64,000 nt of DNA from Endozoicomonas numazuensis. Lineage in GTDB: Bacteria > Pseudomonadota > Gammaproteobacteria > Pseudomonadales > Endozoicomonadaceae. Below the pieces are notes generated by a model. The model did not search any database and was not told where the DNA came from. It saw only the letters and a program-made list of their open reading frames with translations. Below, piece after piece: positions 18,628 through 27,353 of this stretch. The stretch spans positions 1-64,000 of the forward strand of contig NZ_JOKH01000001.1 of NCBI RefSeq assembly GCF_000722635.1. Direction: 5' to 3'. The position numbers and the translations under genes were made by a program. Each line of letters starts with the position of its first letter. Position 1 is the stretch's first letter.

Positions 18628-19857
18628 ATGAAAACAAAACCTTCATCGAGCCGCTCTTCGACCCCAGCCACGGCTATTCCGTTTTCAGGTCGAATATTTA
18701 ACCCACTCTGCTCTTCACTTTTCATCAGTTGTTTTCTCATCGGGGTAGCTTCTGCCAATAATGAGGCTCAAGACAGCAGTCACTTCAGCTATGGTGAGAA
18801 AGGCATTCAGTTTCAACATGGAGATTTTAAATTAACACTGGGAGCCTTGTTGCAATATGACTGGTATAGCGCCAGGGGTGATCGAACCGTGATCCCGGCC
18901 AATGGAAATGACTGGCGTGATCAAAGAGTGTTTATCTCAGGCAGTTACGGAACAAACTGGAACTTCAAATACAATTATGACTTCAACAGCATCTCCCACA
19001 AAGATGCCTGGCTTCAGTTCAACCCCTGGAAACTGACCCTGGGACAATTTAAATCGCCCATAGGCCTGGAAAACCAGCACAGTTCACGTTTCTGGACATT
19101 CAATGAGCCCTCAATGCTGACTACGCTGGCCCCTCAACGATCTGTTGGCATCATGTGGCAACCTCAGGTAGGAGAAGGCACCTTTACTGCAGCCATTCAA
19201 AAAGCCAATATCAATGATGAAGTCAGTTACAGCAAGCAACCCATTAGAACCAGCACCCGCCTGACCTGGGCACCTGTTCAGGAACCTGCAGAGACCCTTC
19301 ATCTGGGTGCTTCACTGCAATGGGTAGATTTTAATGACGACCGTCGTACAGTCAGCCTGGGAGTCCACCCGGAAGCCAAGAATGAAGATATCCCGAAACT
19401 GGTTCGTACGGGTAAAATCAAGGCAGAAAGTAAACAGGTCGGCGGACTGGAAAGTGGTTACGTCAATGGTCCCATTGCCCTGCGAGGTGAATACCTGGTC
19501 ACCCGCCTGAGAGATGAGAACCTCTCCGACACTTATTATTTCCAAAGCGCCTATCTTCAGGCCAGCTATTTCCTCGATGGTGAAACTTACATTACCTACA
19601 ACCCGGCGAAAGGCGTGTTTAGCAAGCCCTCTAATGTCAACCAGCGCTGGGAGCTGGCAGCCCGAAGTTCCTGGACTGACCTTGAGGAGTCCACCATCAA
19701 AAGAGGCAAAATGACGAATTACACACTCGGTCTGAGCTATTATTACAACCTCAACCTGCGCTTTACCCTGAACTACATTCACGGGGATATAGAAGACGGC
19801 AAAAAAGGCGACGAAAAAATCAATTTAGTCACCTTCAGGACCCAACTGGCATTCTAA
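18628..19857 (+). CDS. Outer-membrane porin, phosphate-selective OprO/OprP type
   Basis: A Sec signal peptide (hydrophobic core about residues 30-43, cleavage near SASA-NN) precedes a beta-barrel-like protein. It has alternating aromatic strands (FKLTLGALLQYDWYSA, WNFKYNYDFNSISHKDAWLQF, WKLTLGQFKSPIGLE) and ends with the terminal strand VTFRTQLAF, closing in Phe as outer-membrane barrels do. The GQFKSP and FWTFNEPSM motifs are typical of the Porin O/P family. Specificity for phosphate or polyphosphate cannot be judged from sequence. It starts 18 bp after psuG. Confidence 0.85.
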   Translation: MKTKPSSSRSSTPATAIPFSGRIFNPLCSSLFISCFLIGVASANNEAQDSSHFSYGEKGIQFQHGDFKLTLGALLQYDWYSARGDRTVIPANGNDWRDQRVFISGSYGTNWNFKYNYDFNSISHKDAWLQFNPWKLTLGQFKSPIGLENQHSSRFWTFNEPSMLTTLAPQRSVGIMWQPQVGEGTFTAAIQKANINDEVSYSKQPIRTSTRLTWAPVQEPAETLHLGASLQWVDFNDDRRTVSLGVHPEAKNEDIPKLVRTGKIKAESKQVGGLESGYVNGPIALRGEYLVTRLRDENLSDTYYFQSAYLQASYFLDGETYITYNPAKGVFSKPSNVNQRWELAARSSWTDLEESTIKRGKMTNYTLGLSYYYNLNLRFTLNYIHGDIEDGKKGDEKINLVTFRTQLAF

Positions 19858-19870
19858 TTCACCTACTCAA

Positions 19871-19896
19871 AGCCTGGTCAAGAAACTGGCCAGGCT
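19871..19896 (+). terminator. Possible terminator after the porin gene
   Basis: Arms agcctggtca and tggccaggct pair at 9 of 10 positions with a 6-nt loop, 14 bp after the stop. A clear T run is missing. Confidence 0.45.
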
Positions 19897-19972
19897 GCTG
19901 TCTATACAAAATCAGTCATGCAAAAATGACCCACTCGACCTCCTGAAAACATATACGACCAAAGTCATCTTT

Positions 19973-20452
19973 ATGCTAGAAATACTTGTCGCCGATTATA
20001 CTAATCCTGACCACGGTCAGGCCATTATCGAATTGCTTGACCACTACGCCAGAGATCCCATGGGTGGGGGAGAGCCGTTAAACAGCTATTCCAGAGAGCA
20101 TCTGATTCAGGAATTAGCCAAACGACCTTTTGCTTTTTCAGTGCTTTGTCTGGTTGATGACCAACCAGCGGCCCTCGCGAATTGTATCGAAGGCTTTTCT
20201 ACTTTTGCCTGCAAACCTTTGATCAATATTCATGACATGGTTGTCAAAGAGTCGTTTCGGGGCCAGAGCCTGTGCACAAAACTACTGGAAAAAGTTGAGC
20301 AAGTCGCCACAGAAAAAAACTGCTGTAAAGTCACTCTGGAAGTACTGGAAGGCAACCCTACGGCACAGGCTGCCTATCGGAAATTTGGTTTTTCAGGCTA
20401 TGAACTGGATGACAGTCACGGGCAAGCTCTGTTTTGGGAAAAGAAGCTCTGA
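19973..20452 (+). CDS. GNAT family N-acetyltransferase
   Basis: A 159-residue single GNAT domain. The acetyl-CoA-binding motif A is MVVKESFRGQSLCTKLLEKVEQVA (pattern RGxxxxxxLL), followed by CCKVTLEVLEGNPTAQAAYRKFGF, the typical motif B. The acceptor substrate is not predictable. It lies between the porin and the CvfB-like gene on the same strand, but a 284-bp gap with a repeat separates it from the latter. Confidence 0.85.
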   Translation: MLEILVADYTNPDHGQAIIELLDHYARDPMGGGEPLNSYSREHLIQELAKRPFAFSVLCLVDDQPAALANCIEGFSTFACKPLINIHDMVVKESFRGQSLCTKLLEKVEQVATEKNCCKVTLEVLEGNPTAQAAYRKFGFSGYELDDSHGQALFWEKKL

Positions 20453-20616
20453 CAAGCCTGCACGTATACCCTTTAGTACAACAGCCCTCTTCACGGGGGC
20501 TTCCAAAGGTTTCCCGGCTGACAATCACTTCATAAAAAAGCTCGAATTAAAAGATGAATTTCTGGGTATTGCCAAACAGGGTGTTATATACTCCCGCTCC
20601 CTCTGATATTTGACCT

Positions 20617-20710
20617 CAGGAGCCTGACCAGAAATAGACATCCCCGTCTAAAACCATTAAAGAACAGTGATCGATCTACTGAACTTTATGCTCGACTTTC
20701 TGTCAGACTC
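20617..20710. repeat. Degenerate MITE copy B
   Basis: The left end caggagcctgacc, the internal ctactgaactttatgctcg and the right end ctgtcagactc align with the copies at 31959 and 63866 but with many changes. It is an old, decayed member of the family. It lies just upstream of the cvfB-like gene and may overlap its promoter. Confidence 0.65.
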
Positions 20711-20736
20711 TTATTCTTTCGCTCAAAGGAGCCGTT

Positions 20737-21588
20737 ATGCCTGAAAAGTACGTTAAAGTTGGCCAGAAAAATCGTCTGAAAGTCGTCGATAAAGCAGGCT
20801 TCGGCGTATTCATGGAAGGCAAACAGTTTGATGAGATTTTGCTACCCAAAAGGCATGTACCTGAAGACTGCGAAATCGGGAATGAACTGGATGTGTTCGT
20901 CTATTTGGACTCTGATGATCATCTGATCGCGACAACAGAAACACCTCTGGCTTCTGTCGGTGAATTTGCATTCCTGAAAGTCAAAGAAGTCAATCCTGTA
21001 GGCGCTTTTCTGGACTGGAACCTGGGCAAAGACCTTTTGGTACCTTTCAAGGAACAAAAAGTCAGAATGCGTGAAGGCGGAAACTACGTCGTCTATCTAT
21101 ATCAGGACGAACAAAGCCGAAGAATTGTCGCCTCCTCCAGATTGCACCGCTTTATTGATGAGACACCAGGAAAATATCGCCAGGGCGAATCCGTATCCTT
21201 GCTGATTCATGACAGAACAGATCTGGGTTATATGGCGATCATCAACGGCCAACATCAGGGGCTTCTGTTTGACAAAGAACTGACCAGCCCAGTGAGAATA
21301 GGTGACAAACTGGACGGCTTTATCAAACGTATTCGCCCAGACGGAAAAGTTGACCTCAGTATCACAAAGCCAGGATTTAATCGGGAGGTCGTGGGCGATC
21401 TCGGCCAGAAGATCCTTGATCAATTACAGGCGGCAGGAGGCTACCTGCCTTTGAACGATAGAACGGATCCCGCCGAAATCAAAAAAGCATTTGGTGTCAG
21501 CAAGCGTACTTTCAAGATGGCCCTGGGCGGACTGTACAAACAACGATTGATTCAGATTGAACCTACAGGCATTCGAATAAACGATTAA
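20737..21588 (+). CDS. CvfB-like S1-domain RNA-binding protein
   Basis: The 283-residue protein matches the CvfB/YitL family: three S1-type OB folds (about 5-65 with KAGFGVFMEG, 70-130 with VNPVGAFLDWNLGKDLLVP, 145-210 with IINGQHQGLLF) and a C-terminal winged helix (about 225-283 with LNDRTDPAEIKKAFGVSKRTFKMALGGLYKQ). Members bind RNA and affect virulence regulators in Gram-positives; the role in Gammaproteobacteria is unclear. A ribosome site AAAGGAG precedes the ATG. Confidence 0.88.
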   Translation: MPEKYVKVGQKNRLKVVDKAGFGVFMEGKQFDEILLPKRHVPEDCEIGNELDVFVYLDSDDHLIATTETPLASVGEFAFLKVKEVNPVGAFLDWNLGKDLLVPFKEQKVRMREGGNYVVYLYQDEQSRRIVASSRLHRFIDETPGKYRQGESVSLLIHDRTDLGYMAIINGQHQGLLFDKELTSPVRIGDKLDGFIKRIRPDGKVDLSITKPGFNREVVGDLGQKILDQLQAAGGYLPLNDRTDPAEIKKAFGVSKRTFKMALGGLYKQRLIQIEPTGIRIND

Positions 21589-21653
21589 TATTTGATTGGC
21601 TGAACAGGAGCCCGCGCTTCACAATACGATTGGAGCGCGGAAGACAATCTATC

Positions 21654-22553
21654 TCAATTTTCCGGCCTGAGACTCTCAATAGCCTGAAATATACTGGAAA
21701 AGTCTTTTTTCCCCATTCCCTGGGAAACATGGCGGTTATATAAAGCATAAGCGAGCCCACCCAGAGGGGTCACCGCATTACTGCCTCCAGCTGCAGCCAT
21801 AGCCAGCCCCAAATCCTTCAACATTAACTCACTCATAAAACCAGGTTCATAATCCTTGGAAGCCGGAGCATTCTCCATCAAATCAGGATAAGGGTTATAC
21901 ACCTCAAGCGCCCAGTTTTTACCTGAGCTGGCCAGCATAATGTCAGACAGTACCGCTGGATCCAGACCATTTTTAGTACCGAGGTTGAGCGCCTCGGACG
22001 TACCAATCATCAAGATCGACAGCAGCATATTGTTACAAGCTTTCGCCACCTGCCCAGCCCCTGGCCCACCGGCCAGAAAGACATTCTTACCCATATCCAG
22101 AAGCAAAGGCTTAACCCGGTCAAAAACGGCTGGATCGGACGCTCCGCACATAAACGACAGAGTACCTGCAGCAGCTCCAGCCACACCACCGGATACCGGA
22201 GCATCAACCATCGACTTGCCTTTTTCGGCAGCTGCCGCCGATAACTTTCTGGCAGTATCAGTATCAATAGTACTTGTATCGATGAAAATGGCAGAAGCAG
22301 GAACGGATTCCAACAGCCCCTGAGTAAGATAAAGACTTTCTACATGCTTGCCGGCAGGCAACATTGAAATAACAAATTCAGCCCCAGAGCAAGCCTGCTC
22401 AGCACTGGCCGCTGCTTTCGCACCCTGACTGGCCAACGCTTTCACCGCTTCAGGAACAAGATCGAATACACTCACCTCATGGCCGGCCTTGACCAGATTA
22501 GCCGCCATGGGAGCTCCCATATTTCCAAGACCAATAAAACCAACAGTTGCCAT
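21654..22553 (-). CDS. mmsB: 3-hydroxyisobutyrate dehydrogenase
   Basis: Oxidises 3-hydroxyisobutyrate to methylmalonate semialdehyde in valine breakdown, using NAD+. It shows the Rossmann motif GFIGLGNMGAPMAANL at the N-terminus, DAPVSGGVAGAAAGTLSFM (substrate loop) near residue 120, and GPGAGQVAKACNNMLL with the catalytic Lys near 172. Length 299 is normal. The ATG at 22553 with GGGAG upstream was preferred to a GTG at 22562. No other valine genes adjoin it, so a related beta-hydroxyacid dehydrogenase is possible. Confidence 0.85.
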   Translation of the reverse strand: MATVGFIGLGNMGAPMAANLVKAGHEVSVFDLVPEAVKALASQGAKAAASAEQACSGAEFVISMLPAGKHVESLYLTQGLLESVPASAIFIDTSTIDTDTARKLSAAAAEKGKSMVDAPVSGGVAGAAAGTLSFMCGASDPAVFDRVKPLLLDMGKNVFLAGGPGAGQVAKACNNMLLSILMIGTSEALNLGTKNGLDPAVLSDIMLASSGKNWALEVYNPYPDLMENAPASKDYEPGFMSELMLKDLGLAMAAAGGSNAVTPLGGLAYALYNRHVSQGMGKKDFSSIFQAIESLRPEN

Positions 22554-22633
22554 GATCTGCACTCCCGGGTGTTTGTTGTTGTCAACTCAGGCTAATCATT
22601 CAGATGCAGATATCATTATATGCTGGATTCAGA

Positions 22634-23395
22634 CTAAAACTTCAACCGGTGAATCTCACGATCTGAAGCCTTTTTCAGCGCGACAGGATCATCCAGTACG
22701 GACCACCAGCCAAAAAGGAAGTGTTCTGATATCAGTCTGAACCAGGGAGCTACTGAAACCGGTTCTTTCCCATCAGGCCTTGAAAGCATTTCTGATAGCT
22801 GCTCAGGATTAAGCCACTGAACTTCTGACACTTCATTGGTATTGATGGCCAGCTCAACATCAGCGCGAACCACCAGAATATAGTCCAATTCTTCCTCAAC
22901 CCACTCACTGCCTGAATCGGCACGATAACGAACTTTTGTCATCATCAGAAAATCATCTTCTGACAAGGTCTCTACCGGTATTCCGAGCTCCTGATTTAAC
23001 TTTCGAAGAGCCGCTCTCTTTACACCCAACTCATTTCGAGACTCTAGTTCCGATGAGACATAGTGAGGATGCGAACAGCAGGTATTGGCCCAGCAATCGG
23101 GAAAAGTAATCTTACTGCTGGCCCTACGCTGAACCAACAACTGACCTGATGGGTTGAATAGAAGAACACTGAAAGCTCTGTGCAACACTCCCGGAGCTTT
23201 GTGACTGGCCAGCTTGCTGGCACTGCCCAGCACCTGGTCATTCTCATTCACCACTATCAAAGGCTCATTCATCAAACTCGCCTGGACCGAGTCATCACGG
23301 CTGGACGCCTGATAGTCCCGAAATTGTCTACAGTCCACTTTCTTTGCTCGATCCTTCACTGACTCAGCACACACAAAAACACCCCAAGCGATCAT
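22634..23395 (-). CDS. idi: Isopentenyl-diphosphate delta-isomerase, type I
   Basis: Interconverts IPP and DMAPP for isoprenoid synthesis. The Nudix-like core contains HRAFSVLLFNPSGQLLVQRR, the catalytic-cysteine motif CWANTCCSHPHY, ELGVKRAALRKLNQELGI (Nudix-type helix) and EWVEEELDYILV with the catalytic Glu. The stretch QASLMNEPLIVVNENDQVLG resembles the entry segment of eukaryote-like type I enzymes, so translation must begin before Met42. The exact start (ATG 23395 or an internal GTG) is uncertain. It is divergent from the MarR gene. Confidence 0.9.
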   Translation of the reverse strand: MIAWGVFVCAESVKDRAKKVDCRQFRDYQASSRDDSVQASLMNEPLIVVNENDQVLGSASKLASHKAPGVLHRAFSVLLFNPSGQLLVQRRASSKITFPDCWANTCCSHPHYVSSELESRNELGVKRAALRKLNQELGIPVETLSEDDFLMMTKVRYRADSGSEWVEEELDYILVVRADVELAINTNEVSEVQWLNPEQLSEMLSRPDGKEPVSVAPWFRLISEHFLFGWWSVLDDPVALKKASDREIHRLKF

Positions 23396-23654
23396 TTTTC
23401 ACACAAACAGAATAGACGAAGCGTAATTTCAGCATTATCGAATCAGTATTTATCCAAATCTGATATTTCCAGCAATACCCAACAGGAAAGCGTGCGTTCC
23501 AGCTATATACCCCTTTAGAGGTATAAGCAAAGCCTTCCCAATATTTGTCCAGTACGAATAAATACCATGTGATTAATTGCATCATTGTCTTGATTATCCA
23601 ATACAAGATGCACACAATCCGCCTTTCATAGTTATTAGCTGTAAACTTAAAAAA

Positions 23655-24077
23655 ATGCGTAAGTACGAAGACTCTCTACCGCTCAAATTACTCAAGGCCA
23701 GAGAGGCTGCCATGAGCTTCTTCCGTCCCATGCTTCAAGAGCACTCCATTACCGAGCAACAATGGAGAGTGATGCGGGTTTTGAATGACGCCGACGAGAT
23801 GGAAACCAAACAGCTGGCTGATGCTTGCTGTATCCTCAGTCCCAGCCTGACAGGCATTATCCAAAGGCTTGAACAGCAGGATTATGTCAGTCGCCGAAAG
23901 TCATCAGAAGACCATCGACGTATTCTTATAAAAGCCACTCCAAAAGCCAAGAAACTGCTGGATGAAATGGCGCCTATGGTGGAAGACAGCTATAGTCGAC
24001 TCACTCACGGCCTGAGTCAGGAAAAAATGGAGCTGCTGAAAGATCTGCTGGATGAAGTCAGCGTTCTCACCAACTGA
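23655..24077 (+). CDS. MarR family transcriptional regulator (HpaR-like)
   Basis: The 140-residue protein has the winged-helix MarR core: ITEQQWRVMRVLNDADEMETKQLADACCILSPSLTGIIQRLEQQDYVSRR, then the wing SSEDHRRILIKATPKAK. N- and C-terminal helices form the dimer interface. The N-terminus (SLPLKLLKAREAAMSFFRPML) resembles HpaR, the repressor of homoprotocatechuate degradation, but no such genes are nearby. Its target is unknown; it lies divergently next to idi. ATG 23655 was chosen over a longer start at 23577. Confidence 0.85.
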   Translation: MRKYEDSLPLKLLKAREAAMSFFRPMLQEHSITEQQWRVMRVLNDADEMETKQLADACCILSPSLTGIIQRLEQQDYVSRRKSSEDHRRILIKATPKAKKLLDEMAPMVEDSYSRLTHGLSQEKMELLKDLLDEVSVLTN

Positions 24078-24157
24078 AACCAGGCTTAGAGATTATTGAT
24101 TTTAAAATGACAACAAAGTTCCCTGCATAAAGGCATGCAGTGTACTCAGACGTATGA

Positions 24158-24325
24158 CTAGGAGGCTGACCGAGAATAGACAGCCCGGCCTAAAATCCAG
24201 AAAGAACGGCCATCTTTTTCACTGAATTTGCTTAAATAGGTCAACTATTCGCACAAATTCAGTGAAAAAGCTGACTCGTTCTACTGAATTTTATGCTCGG
24301 ACGCTATTCTCGGTCAGCCTCCTAG
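24158..24325. repeat. MITE copy C, 168 bp, with a nested palindrome
   Basis: Ends are perfect 21-bp inverted repeats (ctaggaggctgaccgagaata and its complement), both beginning in CTAG. The element matches copies D and E, except for about 64 bp of extra sequence at 24210-24274. The extra part contains a perfect 17-bp inverted repeat (arms 24214-24230 and 24254-24270, ctttttcactgaatttg). The whole would fold into a long hairpin. The rest of 24078-24471 holds no gene. Confidence 0.9.
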
Positions 24326-24471
24326 TGAAACAGCCAAGAGATTTATTTCCTGATCACTGTCGGTGATGAAATAATTTTCGGGGTATAGTTACCTGAGCCT
24401 ATGCGCGCCCTTTTTGCCAGAGTAATTTTGCATATTTGCATATAAGTGCCTTTCAGACTCAGGAGAGCAAC

Positions 24472-24948
24472 ATGATTAAGCAAGGTGACAGACTACCCTC
24501 TGTTGATATCACTGTGATCAGTGGTGATGAACAGAGTACAACACCTGCAGATGCATTCTTTGCTGACAAAAAAGCAGTGCTTTTTGCTGTACCCGGAGCT
24601 TTTACACCAACATGCTCCAATGCCCATCTACCAGGCTATGTTGCTCTGGCTGATGACTTTAAGGCGAAAGGTATTGATACCATTGCCTGCCTTTCTGTCA
24701 ACGACGCTTTTGTTATGCAAGCCTGGAGCAAAGACCAGAATGCTGGTGCCATTACCATGATGGCCGATGGTGATGGCGAGCTAACTAAAGCCCTGGGTCT
24801 GGAAATGGATACAGGCAGTTTTGGTGGACTGAGATCCCAACGCTATGCCATGATTATTGACCATGGTGAAATCACTTTACTGAATGTTGAACCACCTAAA
24901 ACATTCGAACTCAGCAAGGCAGAAACTCTTCTGGCAGCACTCTCCTGA
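24472..24948 (+). CDS. Peroxiredoxin, Prx5/type II family
   Basis: Reduces hydrogen peroxide and organic peroxides. Residues 40-50 include the peroxidatic-cysteine motif VPGAFTPTCSNAHLPGY, followed by IDTIACLSVNDAFVMQAW and a C-terminal RSQRYAMIIDHGEITLLNVE. Only one conserved Cys near the active site and a second one in IACLSV are seen, as in single-domain Prx5 proteins that rely on glutathione or glutaredoxin. Length 158. Start ATG 24472 with AGGAGA upstream. Confidence 0.92.
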   Translation: MIKQGDRLPSVDITVISGDEQSTTPADAFFADKKAVLFAVPGAFTPTCSNAHLPGYVALADDFKAKGIDTIACLSVNDAFVMQAWSKDQNAGAITMMADGDGELTKALGLEMDTGSFGGLRSQRYAMIIDHGEITLLNVEPPKTFELSKAETLLAALS

Positions 24949-24954
24949 AATCGC

Positions 24955-24981
24955 CGGGCGATAATATATCGCCCGACCTTT
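24955..24981 (+). terminator. Terminator after the peroxiredoxin gene
   Basis: A perfect 8-bp GC-rich stem (cgggcgat / atcgcccg) with a 5-nt loop follows the stop by 7 bp and is followed by acctttt. Confidence 0.75.
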
Positions 24982-25287
24982 TAAAGCCACATTTCATACA
25001 AGGTTATTCTTTTCTTTTATCATTCAAAATAGTTAATTTATTCACTGGCCTTTTGAATAAACCATCCCTCTTTACTAAGCATTAGACCAACAGCTATTAA
25101 GAACGATTAATAAGTTTATTAGGCAACAATTCAATTAATAAACAAGTTTTCTATATTCTTAAGAAAGCTATATTCACTACTTATGGATTTCCTATATCAA
25201 CGCTGCTAGCATCCCCTCAACCTGATCAGGCCAACATTTTCTTACCCTTGATGAATAAATTAATAATACCCTCGGAGTAACGTCATA
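24982..25287. other. AT-rich intergenic region before the cupin gene
   Basis: No gene is seen in this stretch; it is notably AT-rich (about 25010-25190) and presumably holds the promoter of the cupin gene. A GGAGT site lies a few bases before the ATG at 25288. Confidence 0.4.
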
Positions 25288-25713
25288 ATGAAGACAGCCT
25301 TTAAAACCGCTGCTCTGTTTCTGGCTCTTGGCAGCTCTTTTGCCTTTTCCGCTGATCAGTCCTCTACTGAAGTACTGGCTCACAGTAATACCAGCTGGGA
25401 TGGAACACCGCTGAAAAGTGTCCACCTTGATAATCCTGAAGTTCGTGTACTCCGGATTGCCATTGCCCCCCACTCAAAACTTCCCATTCACAAACATCCG
25501 GTTATTAATGCAGGCTATCTTGTGAAAGGTGAATTAACCGTTGTACGCTTATCTGACGGTAAAAAGTTAGAAATGAAAGCCGGCGATGCTCTGGTTGAGA
25601 TGGTTGATGAATGGCATTACGGTGAAAACAATTCTGATGAGCCTGCTGAAATTGTGGTCGTCTATGCCGGTAATGAAGGCCAGGCCATTACTGTAAAAAA
25701 AGAAGAACAGTAA
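25288..25713 (+). CDS. Exported small cupin-domain protein
   Basis: A 141-residue protein with a clear Sec signal (KTAFKTAALFLALGSSFAFSA, cleavage near residues 20-22). One cupin barrel follows: PHSKLPIHKHPVINAGYLVKGELTV supplies two histidines of motif 1, and GDALVEMVDEWHYGEN supplies the later His. A mononuclear metal site is likely. The function is unknown. It is convergent with hutH and separated from it by a terminator. Confidence 0.8.
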   Translation: MKTAFKTAALFLALGSSFAFSADQSSTEVLAHSNTSWDGTPLKSVHLDNPEVRVLRIAIAPHSKLPIHKHPVINAGYLVKGELTVVRLSDGKKLEMKAGDALVEMVDEWHYGENNSDEPAEIVVVYAGNEGQAITVKKEEQ

Positions 25714-25778
25714 TTCAAATAATTTGATATAGAAAAATCTCTTTAATCAAAAGCCATTAATACATTTTGCTTTAAGTA

Positions 25779-25812
25779 GGAAAGAGCCTTTCACTGGACT
25801 CTTTCCATTTCT
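25779..25812. terminator. Terminator between cupin gene and hutH
   Basis: Arms ggaaagag (25779-25786) and ctctttcc (25799-25806) form a perfect stem followed by atttct. It lies between two convergent genes and could serve both. Confidence 0.6.
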
Positions 25813-25832
25813 AATGTTATTAACTCTCTACC

Positions 25833-27353
25833 TTATAAGCTGGGTAATAGCCCTTTGGGAACAAACATATTCAGGGAACCACTGGTAATTAACTCCCCTG
25901 CTTTTTCAATGTCCGGCGCGAAGTAACGATCCTGATCATAAAAAGGCACCTGTTCTCTTAATAGGAACATGACTTTTTCCAAAGCCTCCGAAGTAGAATA
26001 AGGCTTTCTCAGATCAACCCCCTGCCCTGCCGCCAACAATTCAATACCCAGAATCGCTCCCGTGTTGGCATTAATCTCCCGCAGTCGGCGAGCACCATAA
26101 GTTGCCATAGAAACATGGTCTTCCTGATTAGCAGACGTCGGTATGCTATCGGTGACTGAAGGATGAGACAGACACCGGTTCTCACTCGCTAATGCCGCCG
26201 TTGTATTATGGGCAATCATAAAGCCAGAATTAACACCGCTGTTCTCGACCAGAAACGGTGGCAATCCACTCAGGTGATGATCCACCAGCAAAGCCACCCT
26301 TCGTTCACTGATTGCCCCGATTTCACAGCTGGCCAGAGCTATCGCCTCTGCCGCCATTCCCACAGGCTCTGCATGGAAATTACCCCCCGACAACACCTCA
26401 TCATCGTCTGCAAACACCAGTGGGTTATCGGAAACCGCATTGGCTTCTACTTCCAATAATCTTGCAGCATGACGCAACTGTTCCAGACAGGCTCCCATCA
26501 CCTGAGGCTGACAACGCAGTGAATAGGGATCCTGAACCTTATTACAATGCTCATGGGCATGCTCTATTGTACTGTGATCCAATAAAGCCCGGTATGCGGC
26601 TGCGACTTCGATTTGCCCCGACAGCCCCCTGGCCACATGAATACGTTCATCAAAGGGTCGTCTGCTCCCCATAGCGGCCTCAATAGAGAGACTGCCTGTT
26701 ACCACAGCCGATGCCAGAAGATCTTCAGCACCGAACAACCCCTCCAATGCAAACGCTGTGGAGGCCTGGGTTCCGTTCAAAAGCGCCAGCCCTTCTTTAG
26801 GTGCAAGCCTTAAAGGTTCAATACCGGCTTCCGTCAGCGCTTCTTCAGCAGAAACGGTTTTTCCCTTCACCCTGGCCAGACCTTCACCCAACAACAAACA
26901 ACTCATATGAGCCAGTGGTGCCAGATCGCCACTGGCACCGACAGAACCTTTCTCAGGCACGCAAGGCAACACATTCTTATTAATCAGCGTAACCAGAGAA
27001 TCAACCAGTTCAGGCCTGACACCAGAATAACCCCGAGCCAGGCTATTGATTTTTAACACCATCATCAAACGAACAGTGTTGTCTTTCATCCAGGCTCCGA
27101 CACCGGTCGAATGAGAAAGAACAATACTGCTCTGGAGCTGTTCCAGATCTTCTTCCGCAATTCGAGTGCTGGCCAGCATGCCAAAGCCCGTATTGATGCC
27201 GTATACAACCTTGTTCTCGCTGACGACCCTTTGAACACACTCAAGGCTTTTCTGAATATTCGAATAGCAGCTTTGATCCAGCTCAATTCTGGTCTGAGAC
27301 CGGCTCAATTCCCGCAACTGCTGCAGAGTCATCTTTCCCGGAGTAATTTGCAT
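25833..27353 (-). CDS. hutH: Histidine ammonia-lyase
   Basis: Removes ammonia from L-histidine to give urocanate, the first step of histidine use. The MIO prosthetic group forms from the ASG triplet in [17 protein letters not shown], near residue 143. [12 protein letters not shown] and the [15 protein letters not shown] block are also present. Length 506 is typical. The ATG at 27353 overlaps the hutU stop by one base (TGATG), showing translational coupling. Confidence 0.97.
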   Translation of the reverse strand: MQITPGKMTLQQLRELSRSQTRIELDQSCYSNIQKSLECVQRVVSENKVVYGINTGFGMLASTRIAEEDLEQLQSSIVLSHSTGVGAWMKDNTVRLMMVLKINSLARGYSGVRPELVDSLVTLINKNVLPCVPEKGSVGASGDLAPLAHMSCLLLGEGLARVKGKTVSAEEALTEAGIEPLRLAPKEGLALLNGTQASTAFALEGLFGAEDLLASAVVTGSLSIEAAMGSRRPFDERIHVARGLSGQIEVAAAYRALLDHSTIEHAHEHCNKVQDPYSLRCQPQVMGACLEQLRHAARLLEVEANAVSDNPLVFADDDEVLSGGNFHAEPVGMAAEAIALASCEIGAISERRVALLVDHHLSGLPPFLVENSGVNSGFMIAHNTTAALASENRCLSHPSVTDSIPTSANQEDHVSMATYGARRLREINANTGAILGIELLAAGQGVDLRKPYSTSEALEKVMFLLREQVPFYDQDRYFAPDIEKAGELITSGSLNMFVPKGLLPSL

